DNA of 64,000 bases, taken from contig NZ_CP054861.1 of assembly GCF_013459645.1 (NCBI RefSeq), positions 2,096,001 to 2,160,000 on the forward strand, written 5' to 3'. Position numbers and translations under genes: made by a program. Source of the DNA: Martelella sp. NC20 (lineage in GTDB: Bacteria > Pseudomonadota > Alphaproteobacteria > Rhizobiales > Rhizobiaceae). Below, piece by piece: positions 27,317 through 36,616 of this stretch (the stretch's first letter is position 1; the number at the start of each line of letters is the position of its first letter). The notes under the pieces were generated by a model that was given only the letters and a program-made list of their open reading frames with translations, made no database searches and had not been told where the DNA came from.

Positions 27317-28138
27317 CTATTTGGAAAGCCCGAGCACGTCGAGCATGGAATAAAGTCCGGGCTTCTGGCCGCGCGCCCAAAGGGCCGCCTCGACCGCGCC
27401 ACGGGCGAAAATACTGCGATCGGTGGCCTTGTGGGAAAGGCTCACGGTCTCGCCCTCGCCGGCAAACAGCACGGAGTGTTCGCCCACCACCGAACCGCCG
27501 CGCAGCGTGGCAAAGCCGATCGTGCCCTCCTCGCGCGCGCCGGTATGGCCGTCGCGCACCTTCACGGCCTTGTCCTTCAGCGCGATGCCGCGCCCCTCGG
27601 CGGCAGCCTCGCCCAGAAGCAGGGCGGTGCCGGACGGCGCGTCGACCTTGTGGCGATGGTGCATTTCCAGCACCTCGATATCCCAGCCCCTGGCGGAAAG
27701 CGCTGCGGCCGCCTCCCTGACCAGGACGCCGAGGAGATTGACGCCGAGGCTCATATTGCCGGATTTGACGATGGTGGCATGGCGGCTTGCCGCCATCACC
27801 TTCGCGTCGTCAGCCTCCGACATGCCGGTGGTGCCGATGACGTGGACGATGCGCGCCTGCGCCGCCAGTTCCGCATATTCGAGGGTCGCGGCCGGCGCGG
27901 TGAAATCGAGCACGCCGTCGGCATCGACGAAGGCCTTCAGCGGGTCCTCGGTTATTGCGACGCCGAGTTCGCCGACGCCGGCAAGCACGCCCGCATCCTT
28001 GCCCAGCGCCGGGCTATCCGGCCGGTCGATCGCGGCGTGCACCACGGCGCCTTCGGTTTCGCAGATGATGCGGATCAGGCTTTGGCCCATCCGTCCGCTG
28101 GCGCCCACAACGACGAGCTTCATTGCCGGAGAATTCAT
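27317..28138 (-). CDS. dapB: 4-hydroxy-tetrahydrodipicolinate reductase
   Basis: 273 residues. It reduces hydroxytetrahydrodipicolinate with NAD(P)H in the lysine/diaminopimelate pathway. The nucleotide site is [10 protein letters not shown] near the N-terminus. GTTGMSEAD and the catalytic [13 protein letters not shown] are intact. The ATG at 28138 is preceded by CAGGAAGA. An in-frame ATG five codons later has a poorer site. It is first in a dapB-gpmA pair, an arrangement common in Rhizobiales. Confidence 0.96.
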   Translation of the reverse strand: MNSPAMKLVVVGASGRMGQSLIRIICETEGAVVHAAIDRPDSPALGKDAGVLAGVGELGVAITEDPLKAFVDADGVLDFTAPAATLEYAELAAQARIVHVIGTTGMSEADDAKVMAASRHATIVKSGNMSLGVNLLGVLVREAAAALSARGWDIEVLEMHHRHKVDAPSGTALLLGEAAAEGRGIALKDKAVKVRDGHTGAREEGTIGFATLRGGSVVGEHSVLFAGEGETVSLSHKATDRSIFARGAVEAALWARGQKPGLYSMLDVLGLSK

Positions 28139-28289
28139 ATGTCTTCCTGGTATTTGCGTTTTACGGCGGCCCCGCCGCAGCTGGCTGGGCGGGGCAGGCC
28201 GACCTTATTGCAAGCCTTTACGGAAGAAAAGGTCGATCTTGGCCTGCCGGCTCCGGTTTGTTGCCGGCCGGCAGGCCTTGCCGCGTTGC

Positions 28290-29156
28290 TCAGATGTGCT
28301 GGAGAAATGAAAGATCGGTGCTCTCGCTGTCGGTGGACCGGGTGACGGCCTCCCATTCGGCGGCTTCTCTGCTGCGGGTTTCTTCGGCCTTGTGCAGCAT
28401 CGCCCAGGCGTCGCTGCCGAGCAGAAGGTGTTCCGGCACATGATCGCTGTTGGCGAGATCGAGAACGACGGCGGCGACCTTGTCGGGGTCGCCGACCTCG
28501 TTGCCGACCACCTTGTCCAACGCTTCCGCCATCGCGCCCATCGCGGGTTCATAGTCGGGCATCAGGTCGGGGACATCGCTGCGGGCAATCCGGCCCCAGT
28601 CGGTGCGCATTCCACCGGGTTCCAGCGATACCGTCCTGATGCCGAGATGGCTGGTTTCCTTGGCAATGATCTCGGAAAACGCGCTGACCGCCCATTTCGA
28701 GGATTGATAGGCGGCCATGCCGGGGCCGACGATGCGCCCGCCGACCGATGAGACGTTGATGATGTGGCCGGACCTTTGGGCCCTCATATGCGGAAGCGCG
28801 GCGCGCACCATATGGACGACGCCGAAGAAATTGGTTTCGATCTGGGCGCGGAAGTGATCGGGGTCGGACTGCTCGAACGGGGTGAAATGCCCGAAGCCGG
28901 CATTGTTGACCAGCACGTCAAGGCGGCCGAACCTGTCTACCGCGAACCGGACGGCCTTTTCCGCCTGCGCCGCGTCGGAGACGTCGAGGGCGAAGGGCGC
29001 GACGCGATCGCCGAATTCGGCGGTGAGCGGCTCCAGCCGTTCAAGATCGCGGGCAGTGGCGACAACGCGCTCACCCGCTTCCAGCGCGGTCCTTGCGATG
29101 TGTAGCCCGAGACCGCGGGCGCTGCCGGTGATGAGCCATGTTTTCACAGATGTCAT
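28290..29156 (-). CDS. SDR-family oxidoreductase
   Basis: 288 residues, classical short-chain dehydrogenase. Cofactor glycines TGSARGLG (10-17), NNAG (84-87) and the catalytic Tyr150-x3-Lys154 (YQSSK) are present. The substrate is unknown. The ATG at 29156 has AGGA 8 nt upstream. The ATG two codons earlier is too close to it. A TetR-type operator lies 20 bp before the start and is repeated before the tetR gene just upstream, so repression by that TetR is likely. Confidence 0.9.
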   Translation of the reverse strand: MTSVKTWLITGSARGLGLHIARTALEAGERVVATARDLERLEPLTAEFGDRVAPFALDVSDAAQAEKAVRFAVDRFGRLDVLVNNAGFGHFTPFEQSDPDHFRAQIETNFFGVVHMVRAALPHMRAQRSGHIINVSSVGGRIVGPGMAAYQSSKWAVSAFSEIIAKETSHLGIRTVSLEPGGMRTDWGRIARSDVPDLMPDYEPAMGAMAEALDKVVGNEVGDPDKVAAVVLDLANSDHVPEHLLLGSDAWAMLHKAEETRSREAAEWEAVTRSTDSESTDLSFLQHI

Positions 29157-29175
29157 TTTCATTTTCCTATCGATA

Positions 29176-29195
29176 TTGAGTGAGTAGGCACTCAA
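29176..29195. promoter_or_regulatory. TetR-type operator before the SDR gene
   Basis: Perfect inverted repeat TTGAGTG-AGTAGG-CACTCAA. The last 17 bp recur exactly at 29896-29912 before tetR. Confidence 0.7.
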
Positions 29196-29296
29196 ATTTT
29201 TGGTTGAATGAGACAGCGGAAATCCCGCTGCCGGTGGTGCCGGTCGTGGCCGACCGGAATTCAGGCCCCGGGCGTTTCCGCCCGCGCGCGGGGTGG

Positions 29297-29878
29297 CTAT
29301 CCGGATTTGCCTGCGGTTATGCCGTTCCAGAAGAAGTTGAACCCGAGATCGGTATAGTGCCGGCTCCGGTCGGGCTCCGCGGCGATCCGTTCGAACGTGA
29401 CTTCGGCAAGGGCATTGAGAACGACGCCGGCATAGTCGGGCGCTATGGCGTCGCCGGCGTGACGGCGGATCGTCTCGGCTAGCATGGCGATCAGTTCGCC
29501 AAACAGCGCATCCATTTCCCTGCGGCTCGCCTCGGTGATGTATTCGGATACCTTGAGGCGCTTCAACGCCCGCCATTTCGCTGGATGGGCAGAGCCCCAG
29601 GCGATCAGCCGGTCCCAGACATGGCGGATATCCCCGCGCCCGCCGTCGCCCGGCCGCGACCCGACCGAGAAGGCGGCGGCAAGCTCGGCTTCCAGCGTGC
29701 CGAGCAATGCATTCATCAGCATGGATTTGGTCTCGAAATAGACGAAAACGGTTCCTTCGGCGACGCCGGCCGCTCGCGCGATCTTCGCCGTCGAGACGCC
29801 GGTGCCGGTTTCCGCAACCAGCCTTTCGGCGGCGTCGAGTATCGCCTTTCGCTTTTCCTCGCTGGTCGGCCGCGCCAT
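29297..29878 (-). CDS. TetR/AcrR-family transcriptional regulator
   Basis: 193 residues. The N-terminal HTH (about 9-55) contains VSTAKIARAAGVAEGTVFVYF. The C-terminal ligand domain is divergent. The ATG at 29878 (MARPTSEEKR) is the conserved type of start. The longer frame to 29908 runs through the operator. It stands directly upstream of the SDR gene on the same strand and shares an operator with it, implying autoregulation. Confidence 0.9.
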   Translation of the reverse strand: MARPTSEEKRKAILDAAERLVAETGTGVSTAKIARAAGVAEGTVFVYFETKSMLMNALLGTLEAELAAAFSVGSRPGDGGRGDIRHVWDRLIAWGSAHPAKWRALKRLKVSEYITEASRREMDALFGELIAMLAETIRRHAGDAIAPDYAGVVLNALAEVTFERIAAEPDRSRHYTDLGFNFFWNGITAGKSG

Positions 29879-29895
29879 GCCGTCTTTCCCTAATA

Positions 29896-29912
29896 AGTGA
29901 GTAGGCACTCAA
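29896..29912. promoter_or_regulatory. TetR-type operator before tetR
   Basis: The 17 bp AGTGAGTAGGCACTCAA are identical to 29179-29195 before the SDR gene. The site is 17 bp upstream of the tetR ATG, suited to autorepression. Confidence 0.65.
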
Positions 29913-29993
29913 TATAGAAAGGCGGGGAGCCGGTGCAAGTGGCAATTTCAGAAATCATGCCGGCGGGATGAAACCGGCGCACGGTCCCCCGGC

Positions 29994-31016
29994 TCAGACG
30001 CGCCAGCGGCGGCCGTCGAGCGCGAGGCCGAAGCGGGTGGGGGTGCGGGCAAAGCTGGAAAGGCCTGCGAGGGCGGCCAGCGGATGGGTCACGACATAGG
30101 TCGGGATCGATTCCAGGAGCTTGGTATGCGGCGCCTTGTCCTCGAAGGCAGCACGGAATTCCGGCGATTTCAGCGCCGGCAGGATCTTCTGGGAAATGCC
30201 GCCGGCGAGATAGACCCCGCCGCGCGCCATGAACACCATCGCCATGTCGCCGGCAAGGCGACCGAGATAGGTGGCAAACAGCGACAGGGTTTCGACCGCC
30301 TGGCGGTCGGTGCCGTCGAGGCCGTGCTGGCTGACATCCTTGGGCTCATAGGGCTGCGGCTCTATGCCGTCGGCGGCGCAGATGGCATTGTAGAGGTTCA
30401 CCATGCCGCGGCCGCAAAGGATCTGCTCGGCCGCCACCCGGCCCTCGATCGTCTTGATATGGGGGAAAACCTGATAGTCGCGCGCGGTGCGCGGGCCGAC
30501 ATCGATATGCCCGCCTTCGCCGGGGACCGGGATCCAGCGTTCCTCGGCATGGACGAGGCCGGCGACCCCGAGCCCCGTGCCGGGACCGAGCACGACCCGT
30601 GAGGCGAGCAACTTGTCCGGCGTATCGCCGATCGGCTCGCGGAACTTGTCGGCCATGTTGGCGATCGCCAGCGCCTGGGCTTCGAAATCATTGATGACGA
30701 TCACGTCGACGAGGCCGAGATGGGCGATCATGTCGCGCGGCTTCACCACCCAGTCGCAATTGGTCAGCGGAATTTCATCGCTGCGGATCGGGCCGGCGAC
30801 AGCCAGGATCGCGCTTCTCGGCTGCAGCGATGACTTGTCCATCACCGCCGCCTGGATCGCATCGCCGATCGTGGCGAAATCGGCGGTATGCACGATCGGA
30901 AACTCGCGCGGTTCGGCATAGGGATCGACCAGCAGCGAAAACCGGGCATTGGTGCCTCCGATGTCGCCGATCAGAATGGGGAAGGCAAGCGGTTGTTCGA
31001 GCGGTATTCTGGCCAT
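29994..31016 (-). CDS. glk: Glucokinase
   Basis: 340 residues, the bacterial Glk (ROK-unrelated) family. It phosphorylates glucose for the Zwf-Pgl-Edd route at the left of the window. The phosphate-binding [14 protein letters not shown] lies at about 17-30. [13 protein letters not shown] and [10 protein letters not shown] form the sugar/ATP site. The ATG at 31016 follows GGGGAAACACA. The frame extends 12 codons further without support. It is downstream of mepA on the same strand with an 85-bp gap. Confidence 0.95.
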   Translation of the reverse strand: MARIPLEQPLAFPILIGDIGGTNARFSLLVDPYAEPREFPIVHTADFATIGDAIQAAVMDKSSLQPRSAILAVAGPIRSDEIPLTNCDWVVKPRDMIAHLGLVDVIVINDFEAQALAIANMADKFREPIGDTPDKLLASRVVLGPGTGLGVAGLVHAEERWIPVPGEGGHIDVGPRTARDYQVFPHIKTIEGRVAAEQILCGRGMVNLYNAICAADGIEPQPYEPKDVSQHGLDGTDRQAVETLSLFATYLGRLAGDMAMVFMARGGVYLAGGISQKILPALKSPEFRAAFEDKAPHTKLLESIPTYVVTHPLAALAGLSSFARTPTRFGLALDGRRWRV

Positions 31017-31101
31017 TGTGTTTCCCCGTTGCGCAGGCATTGCGCCTCTCATGCGGTTTCGGGTTTCCTACATCAGTTCAAATCGCTTTGAAAGAGCCGG
31101 C

Positions 31102-32118
31102 TCACCCACTTGGTCTCTGCGTCGGCACGGGGCCGATTTCGGGCCATGGCGCAAGCGGCGGCAGCGGGATCGCGGGCGTCAGCGCCGCCTGCGGCAGTTG
31201 AGCGGGCGCCGTCGCATCCAGCACGGCGGTGCAGGCGGCCGGCAGGTCGGAGAGTATGGTATAGCTCGGTCGCGTCGGTTTCGGCGGCGGCTTCGACGGT
31301 TTTTCGGGCGGCGTCACCGGTTTTGCCGGCGCCCAGGGCTCGTCGGAAAGCCACCAGGCAAGGTTCGCGCCGCAGCCGTCATCGGCCATGTCCACCCTGT
31401 TCTGCGGTTTGCAGTCGGGCGAACCGGGTCGGCAGAACAGGCGGATATGGAAATGGTAGTAATGGCCGTAATAGGGCCGCACCTTGGCAAGGTTGGAGCG
31501 GTCGCCCTTCCAGTCATCGCAGATCGCCTTCTTGATGCCGGGATGGACGAAGATGCGCTGCACCTCCGGATAGCTTGCCGCGCGCATGATCAAGCGCTCA
31601 TGGGCAGGCGTGAATTTCTGCCTGTCGACGAACAGCGTGCCGTCTTCCTTCAGCATCGACGTTGCGGAGATATCCTCGCGCTCGCGCAGCGTCAGCGTGC
31701 GGTCCGGCATCGGCGTCAGCCAGATATCGGCGTCGAGGCCGACCTGATGGGAGGCGTGGCCGGAGATCATCGGCCCGCCGCGCGGCTGGGAGATATCGCC
31801 GACCAGAAGCCCCGGCCAGCCATCATATTGCGCGGCCTCGCGCGACAGTTTCCTGATCAGCGCGATGGTATCGGGGTGGCCGAAGCGGCGATTGCGCGAA
31901 AGCCGCATCGCCTGCCATGTCGGACCATCGATCGGCAGCGCCTCGGCGCCGGCAAGGCAGCCCTTGGAATAAAATCCTATCGAATGCGGCTGGCCTGCGG
32001 TCGGCGCCGCCTCCGATGCGAAAAGCACCTTGGCTGGCGGCGGAAAATCCTCGGCGATGGCCATGGATGCCGCCATCACCAGGGCGAGGACTGCGGACAG
32101 GGCATTGATCCAGCGCAT
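31102..32118 (-). CDS. mepA: Penicillin-insensitive murein endopeptidase
   Basis: 338 residues with a signal peptide (1-22, ending MAIAED), so it is periplasmic. It cleaves D-Ala-mDAP cross-links in peptidoglycan. Zinc and catalytic residues of the LAS family are present: SGHASHQVGLDAD (His121, His124, Asp129) and a later HYYHFHIRLFC. A proline-rich stretch (about 275-290) precedes a low-similarity tail. GAGGGAGC precedes the ATG. It is divergent from yejA. Confidence 0.93.
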   Translation of the reverse strand: MRWINALSAVLALVMAASMAIAEDFPPPAKVLFASEAAPTAGQPHSIGFYSKGCLAGAEALPIDGPTWQAMRLSRNRRFGHPDTIALIRKLSREAAQYDGWPGLLVGDISQPRGGPMISGHASHQVGLDADIWLTPMPDRTLTLREREDISATSMLKEDGTLFVDRQKFTPAHERLIMRAASYPEVQRIFVHPGIKKAICDDWKGDRSNLAKVRPYYGHYYHFHIRLFCRPGSPDCKPQNRVDMADDGCGANLAWWLSDEPWAPAKPVTPPEKPSKPPPKPTRPSYTILSDLPAACTAVLDATAPAQLPQAALTPAIPLPPLAPWPEIGPVPTQRPSG

Positions 32119-32276
32119 GATGTTGCTCCCTCGATGCGGCGCATCCTGCCGGAAACGGCAGACGCAAAACCCGCTGCCATCATGATTTCACGAAATGGCC
32201 ACTTGTGCACCCATGCCGATATTTGCTTATTCTTGTGCCGGAAACGAGAAAAGCAAGCACGCAGAAGGCAAAAACC

Positions 32277-34106
32277 ATGTGGATAAAGGCTGCTCGGGCG
32301 ATCGTGATCGCTGTTGCGGGGCTTTCGGCTCCCGCTGTTCTGGCTGACGACAATGGCGCAGGCGACTGGCAATACGCCACCGCACTCACCGGGACCCCGC
32401 AATACCCTCAGGATTTCAGCCATTTCGATTATGCCAATCCGGATGCCCCGAAGGGCGGCGAGTTGAAGCTTTCGGCGACCGGCACCTTTGATTCGCTCAA
32501 TCCCGTTCCATATGGCGGCAACAAGGCGATCGGGCTTGGACTGGTGTTCGAAACGCTGATGGCCTCTTCGGAAGACGAGATCAATGCGATGTACGGCCTT
32601 CTGGCCGAGGCCTTCCGCTACCCCGAAGACATTTCCTCGGTTACCTACAGGCTGCGCCCGGAGGCGAAATTCTCCGACGGCGAGCCGGTGACGCCCGAGG
32701 ACGTCGTGTTCTCGTTCGACAGCTTCAAGAGCCTGAACGCGGTCTACGCCAATTATTACAGCCACGTGACCAGCGCCGAGGCGACGGGTGAGCGCGAGGT
32801 GACGTTCCGCTTCGATCAGACCGGAAACCGGGAACTGCCGCAGATCGTCGGCCAGCTCCTGATCCTGCCCAAGCACTGGTTCGAGGACGCAGACGGCAAT
32901 GTCGTGCATGATGTCTCGGCAAGCACGCTGGAAAAGATCGTCGGCTCCGGCCCTTACGTGATCGACACGGTCAATGCGGGTTCCTCGATCACCTATCGCC
33001 TCAATGACGATTATTGGGGCAAGGACCTCAACGTCAATGTCGGCCGCAACAATTTCGGTACGGTGAAATACCTCTATTTCGCCGATCTCGACGTTGCCTT
33101 CGAGGCGTTCCGCGCCGGCACGTTCGATTTCTGGATCGAGACGCGGGCGAAGCGCTGGGCGACGGGCTATAATTTCGCGGCGGTGAAGGATGGCGAGGTC
33201 ACCCGCGAGGCGGTGCCCAATCCGTTGCGGACCGCCGGCATCATGCAGGCGCTGGTGCCCAACAACCGTCGCGCGCCGTTCAACGACAAGCGCGTGCGCG
33301 AGGCGCTGATCTATGCCTTCGATTTCGAGACCATCAACAAGAACCAGTTGAGCGACGCCTATGCGCGCGACAATTCCTTCTGGTTCGGGACCGATCTCGC
33401 CTCCACCGGCCTGCCCAAGGGCGAGGAGTTGCAGATTCTCGATTCCGTGCGCGATCTGGTGCCGCCGGACGTGTTCAACAAGGCCAACAAACTGCCGGTG
33501 GGGGGCACGCAGGAGGAAGCGCGCTCCAACCTGCAGAAGGCTTTCGAGCTTTTGAAGGAGGCCGGATATGAACGGCAGGGCGGCAAGCTGATCAACGCCG
33601 ATACCGGCAAGCCGTTCGCCTTTGAAATCCTGCTCGACAATCCCTCGCTTCAGGTTGTCGTGCTGCCCTATGTCGAAAACCTGCGCAAGCTCGGCATCGA
33701 TGCCTCGGTCCGCGTCGTCGATACCTCGCAATACCAGAACCGGGTGAATGATTTCGACTACGACATGATCTGGGAACTCTGGGCCCAGTCGCTGAGCCCG
33801 GGCAACGAGCAGTTCAATTACTGGGGCTCGCAATCGGCCGATCAGCCGGGCTCGGAAAACTATGCCGGCATTTCCGATCCGGGCGTCGACGCGCTGATCA
33901 AGAAGATCGTGTTCGCCGATGACCGCGACACGCTGGTCGCCGCCACCAAGGCGCTCGACCGGGTGCTGCTCGCCAATGACTACATTATCCCGCTTTATTA
34001 TTCGAGGGACTACCGCATCGCCTACTGGAACACGATCACCCACGGCGAATTCCCCGAATACGGCCTCGATTTCCCCGCCGGCTGGTGGTCGACGGAGGGG
34101 GAATGA
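32277..34106 (+). CDS. yejA: Extracellular solute-binding protein, YejA-like (SBP family 5)
   Basis: 609 residues with a signal peptide (about 1-22, ending AVLADD). It is periplasmic and binds peptides or microcin C-like peptide-nucleotides. It has the family start DFSHFDYANPDAPKGGELKL, the mid GSGPYVIDTVN block and C-terminal YYSRDYRIAYWN. The ATG at 32277 follows AAGG. The frame upstream to 32205 lacks signal features. It is followed by yejB-E-F after a mosaic repeat. Confidence 0.93.
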   Translation: MWIKAARAIVIAVAGLSAPAVLADDNGAGDWQYATALTGTPQYPQDFSHFDYANPDAPKGGELKLSATGTFDSLNPVPYGGNKAIGLGLVFETLMASSEDEINAMYGLLAEAFRYPEDISSVTYRLRPEAKFSDGEPVTPEDVVFSFDSFKSLNAVYANYYSHVTSAEATGEREVTFRFDQTGNRELPQIVGQLLILPKHWFEDADGNVVHDVSASTLEKIVGSGPYVIDTVNAGSSITYRLNDDYWGKDLNVNVGRNNFGTVKYLYFADLDVAFEAFRAGTFDFWIETRAKRWATGYNFAAVKDGEVTREAVPNPLRTAGIMQALVPNNRRAPFNDKRVREALIYAFDFETINKNQLSDAYARDNSFWFGTDLASTGLPKGEELQILDSVRDLVPPDVFNKANKLPVGGTQEEARSNLQKAFELLKEAGYERQGGKLINADTGKPFAFEILLDNPSLQVVVLPYVENLRKLGIDASVRVVDTSQYQNRVNDFDYDMIWELWAQSLSPGNEQFNYWGSQSADQPGSENYAGISDPGVDALIKKIVFADDRDTLVAATKALDRVLLANDYIIPLYYSRDYRIAYWNTITHGEFPEYGLDFPAGWWSTEGE

Positions 34107-34185
34107 ACACTATGGCCGATTGCATGATGGCCGCTTCCGTAGGTCCGTTGGGTTTGTTGCCCACAAATCGTCCCGCCCGACAGTC

Positions 34186-34323
34186 AATCTCCCCCCTTGA
34201 GGGGGAGATGTCGCGAAAGCGACAGAGAGGGGTGCAGCGCATCCAATTCATTCTGAGTCCATCGGCCGGCGTTTCACCCCCCTCTGCCCCTGTCGGGGCA
34301 TCTCCCCCTCAAGGGGGGAGATT
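34186..34323. repeat. RIME-like mosaic repeat, copy 2 (138 bp)
   Basis: Same orientation and arms as the copy at 15695. It lies between yejA and yejB, inside the transporter operon, and could reduce or process the downstream transcript. Confidence 0.85.
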
Positions 34324-34374
34324 GAAGGGGGCTATGCGGCTTCCAGTGGATTCCGTGGCGAAAGGCCTCTTCTG

Positions 34375-35472
34375 ATGGCCTCCTACATCCTTCGCCGCAT
34401 CCTCCTGATGATCCCGACGCTGATCGGGATCATGACGATTTCCTTCATCATCGTGCAGTTCGCGCCGGGCGGGCCGATCGAGCAGGTGATCGCCGAGATC
34501 AACGGGCAGGGCGGCGGCGCGGAAAGCCGGATTTCCGGCGGTTCGGATGCCGGCATGTCGATGGACAGTTTCGACAGCGCGGCCTCGTCGAATTATCGCG
34601 GCGCGCAGGGGCTCGATCCCGAGCTGATCGCCGATCTCGAGCGCCAGTTCGGTTTCGACAAGCCGCCGCTGACCCGCTACCTGCTGATGATGCGGGATTT
34701 CGCGACCTTCAATTTCGGCGACAGCTTCTTCCGCAATTCCTCCGTCATTGACCTGATCGCCGACAAGCTGCCGGTGTCGATCTCGCTCGGCATCTGGGTG
34801 CTGATCCTGTCCTACGGCATCTCGGTCCCGCTCGGCATCCGCAAGGCGGTGAAGGACGGGTCGCGTTTCGATGTCTGGACCTCGGGCGTGATCGTGATCG
34901 GCTACGCCATTCCGGGCTTCCTGCTCGGCATATTGATGATCATCCTGTTTGCGGGCGGTTCGTTCTTCGACTGGTTTCCGCTGCGCGGCCTGGTCTCGGA
35001 TAATTTCTCCCAGCTTCCCTGGTGGCAGAAACCGCTCGACTATTTCTGGCACCTGACCCTGCCGCTGATCGCGCTGTCGGTGTCTTCCTTTGCCACCACC
35101 ACGCTTTTGACCAAGAATTCCTTCATCGACGAGATCGGCAAGCAATATGTCGTCACCGCCCGGGCCAAGGGCCTCTCCGAGCGCAAGGTGCTCTACGGCC
35201 ACGTGTTCCGCAATGCGATGCTGATCGTGATCGCCGGTTTTCCCGGCTCGTTCATTCTGGCCTTCTTCACCGGCTCGCTGCTGATCGAGAACGTGTTCTC
35301 GCTCGATGGGCTCGGCCGGCTCGGCTATCTGTCGCTGGTCAACCGCGACTATCCGGTGGTGTTTGCCACGCTCTACATCTTCTCGCTTTTGGGCCTCGTG
35401 ATCGGTCTCGTTTCCGACCTGATCTATACCTGGATCGATCCGCGCATCGATTTCGAAAAGAGGGATGTGTGA
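34375..35472 (+). CDS. yejB: Microcin C/peptide ABC transporter permease, YejB
   Basis: 365 residues, six membrane helices of the DppB/YejB type. It has an inserted periplasmic loop (about 40-85) typical of YejB rather than DppB. The EAA loop is [29 protein letters not shown] precedes the ATG. Its TGA lies 1 bp before the yejE ATG. Confidence 0.94.
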   Translation: MASYILRRILLMIPTLIGIMTISFIIVQFAPGGPIEQVIAEINGQGGGAESRISGGSDAGMSMDSFDSAASSNYRGAQGLDPELIADLERQFGFDKPPLTRYLLMMRDFATFNFGDSFFRNSSVIDLIADKLPVSISLGIWVLILSYGISVPLGIRKAVKDGSRFDVWTSGVIVIGYAIPGFLLGILMIILFAGGSFFDWFPLRGLVSDNFSQLPWWQKPLDYFWHLTLPLIALSVSSFATTTLLTKNSFIDEIGKQYVVTARAKGLSERKVLYGHVFRNAMLIVIAGFPGSFILAFFTGSLLIENVFSLDGLGRLGYLSLVNRDYPVVFATLYIFSLLGLVIGLVSDLIYTWIDPRIDFEKRDV

Positions 35473-35473
35473 G

Positions 35474-36616
35474 ATGAGCGAACTCGCATCCCCCGACGTG
35501 GCGGCAAACGTGCCGAAATCCGGCCTGCTGTCGCCGATGAACGTCAGGCGCTGGCAGAATTTCAAGGCGAACCGTCGCGGCTTCTGGTCGCTGTGGATTT
35601 TCCTGTTTCTGTTCATCCTGAGCCTCGGCGCCGAATTCGTCGCCAATGACAAGCCGCTGATCGCCTCCTACAAGGGCGAGATCCTGTTTCCGGTACTGGT
35701 CGATTATCCGGAAGAGAAATTCGGCGGCTTTCTGGCTGTTACCGATTATCGCTCCGGCTTCATCCGCGACGAGATCGAGGCCAATGGCTGGATGGTCTGG
35801 CCGCCGGTGCGTTATTCCTATCGTACGATCAACGCCAATGTTCCCTATTCGGCGCCGACACCGCCATTCTGGCTGATGAGCAAAGAGGAGCGTTGCGCGG
35901 GCTACCCCGAGGGCGCTGACGATCCCGGCTGCGTGCTCGGCAATATGGACTGGCTCGGGACCGACGATCTCGCCCGCGATGTGTTCGCCCGGGTGATCTA
36001 CGGCTTTCGCGTCTCGGTGCTGTTCGGGCTGCTGCTCACCGGGTTTTCCGCCGTTGTCGGCGTCGCGGCCGGCGCCGTACAGGGCTATTTCGGTGGCTGG
36101 GTCGATCTTTTGATGCAGCGCTTCATCGAAATCTGGTCGTCGCTGCCGACGCTTTACATCCTGCTGATCATCGCCGCGATATTGCCGCCCGGCTTCTGGG
36201 TGCTGCTGGGCGTGATGCTGGTGTTTTCATGGGTCAGTTTCGTCGCGGTGGTGCGTGCGGAGTTCCTGCGCGCCCGCAATTTCGAATATGTCCGCGCCGC
36301 CCGTGCGCTCGGCGTCGGCAATGGCACGATCATGTTCCGCCATCTGCTGCCCAATGCGATGGTGGCGACGCTGACCTTCGTGCCGTTCATCCTGTCGGGG
36401 GCGATCGTGACGCTGACCTCGCTCGATTTCCTGGGCTTCGGGATGCCGCCGGGCTCGCCCTCGCTCGGCGAACTGGTCAATCAGGGCAAGAGCAATCTTC
36501 AGGCCCCCTGGCTCGGCATTACCGCTTTTGTCACGCTCTCGCTGATGCTGTCGCTGCTGGTGTTCGTCGGCGAGGCGGTGCGGGATGCCTTCGATCCGAG
36601 GAAGACGTTCCAATGA
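35474..36616 (+). CDS. yejE: Microcin C/peptide ABC transporter permease, YejE
   Basis: 380 residues, the second permease. An N-terminal cytoplasmic segment and first helix lead to a large periplasmic region (WPPVRYSYRTINANVPYSAP) and the membrane domain, with the EAA loop RAARALGVGNGTIMFRHLLP. The ATG at 35474 (MSELASPD) is chosen over an ATG three codons earlier that overlaps yejB. Its TGA overlaps the yejF ATG (ATGA). Confidence 0.94.
   Translation: MSELASPDVAANVPKSGLLSPMNVRRWQNFKANRRGFWSLWIFLFLFILSLGAEFVANDKPLIASYKGEILFPVLVDYPEEKFGGFLAVTDYRSGFIRDEIEANGWMVWPPVRYSYRTINANVPYSAPTPPFWLMSKEERCAGYPEGADDPGCVLGNMDWLGTDDLARDVFARVIYGFRVSVLFGLLLTGFSAVVGVAAGAVQGYFGGWVDLLMQRFIEIWSSLPTLYILLIIAAILPPGFWVLLGVMLVFSWVSFVAVVRAEFLRARNFEYVRAARALGVGNGTIMFRHLLPNAMVATLTFVPFILSGAIVTLTSLDFLGFGMPPGSPSLGELVNQGKSNLQAPWLGITAFVTLSLMLSLLVFVGEAVRDAFDPRKTFQ

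Noticed and set aside
32076..34043. Minus-strand frame of 655 codons opposite yejA
   Set aside because: Shadow of a solute-binding protein gene, with no signal or motif.
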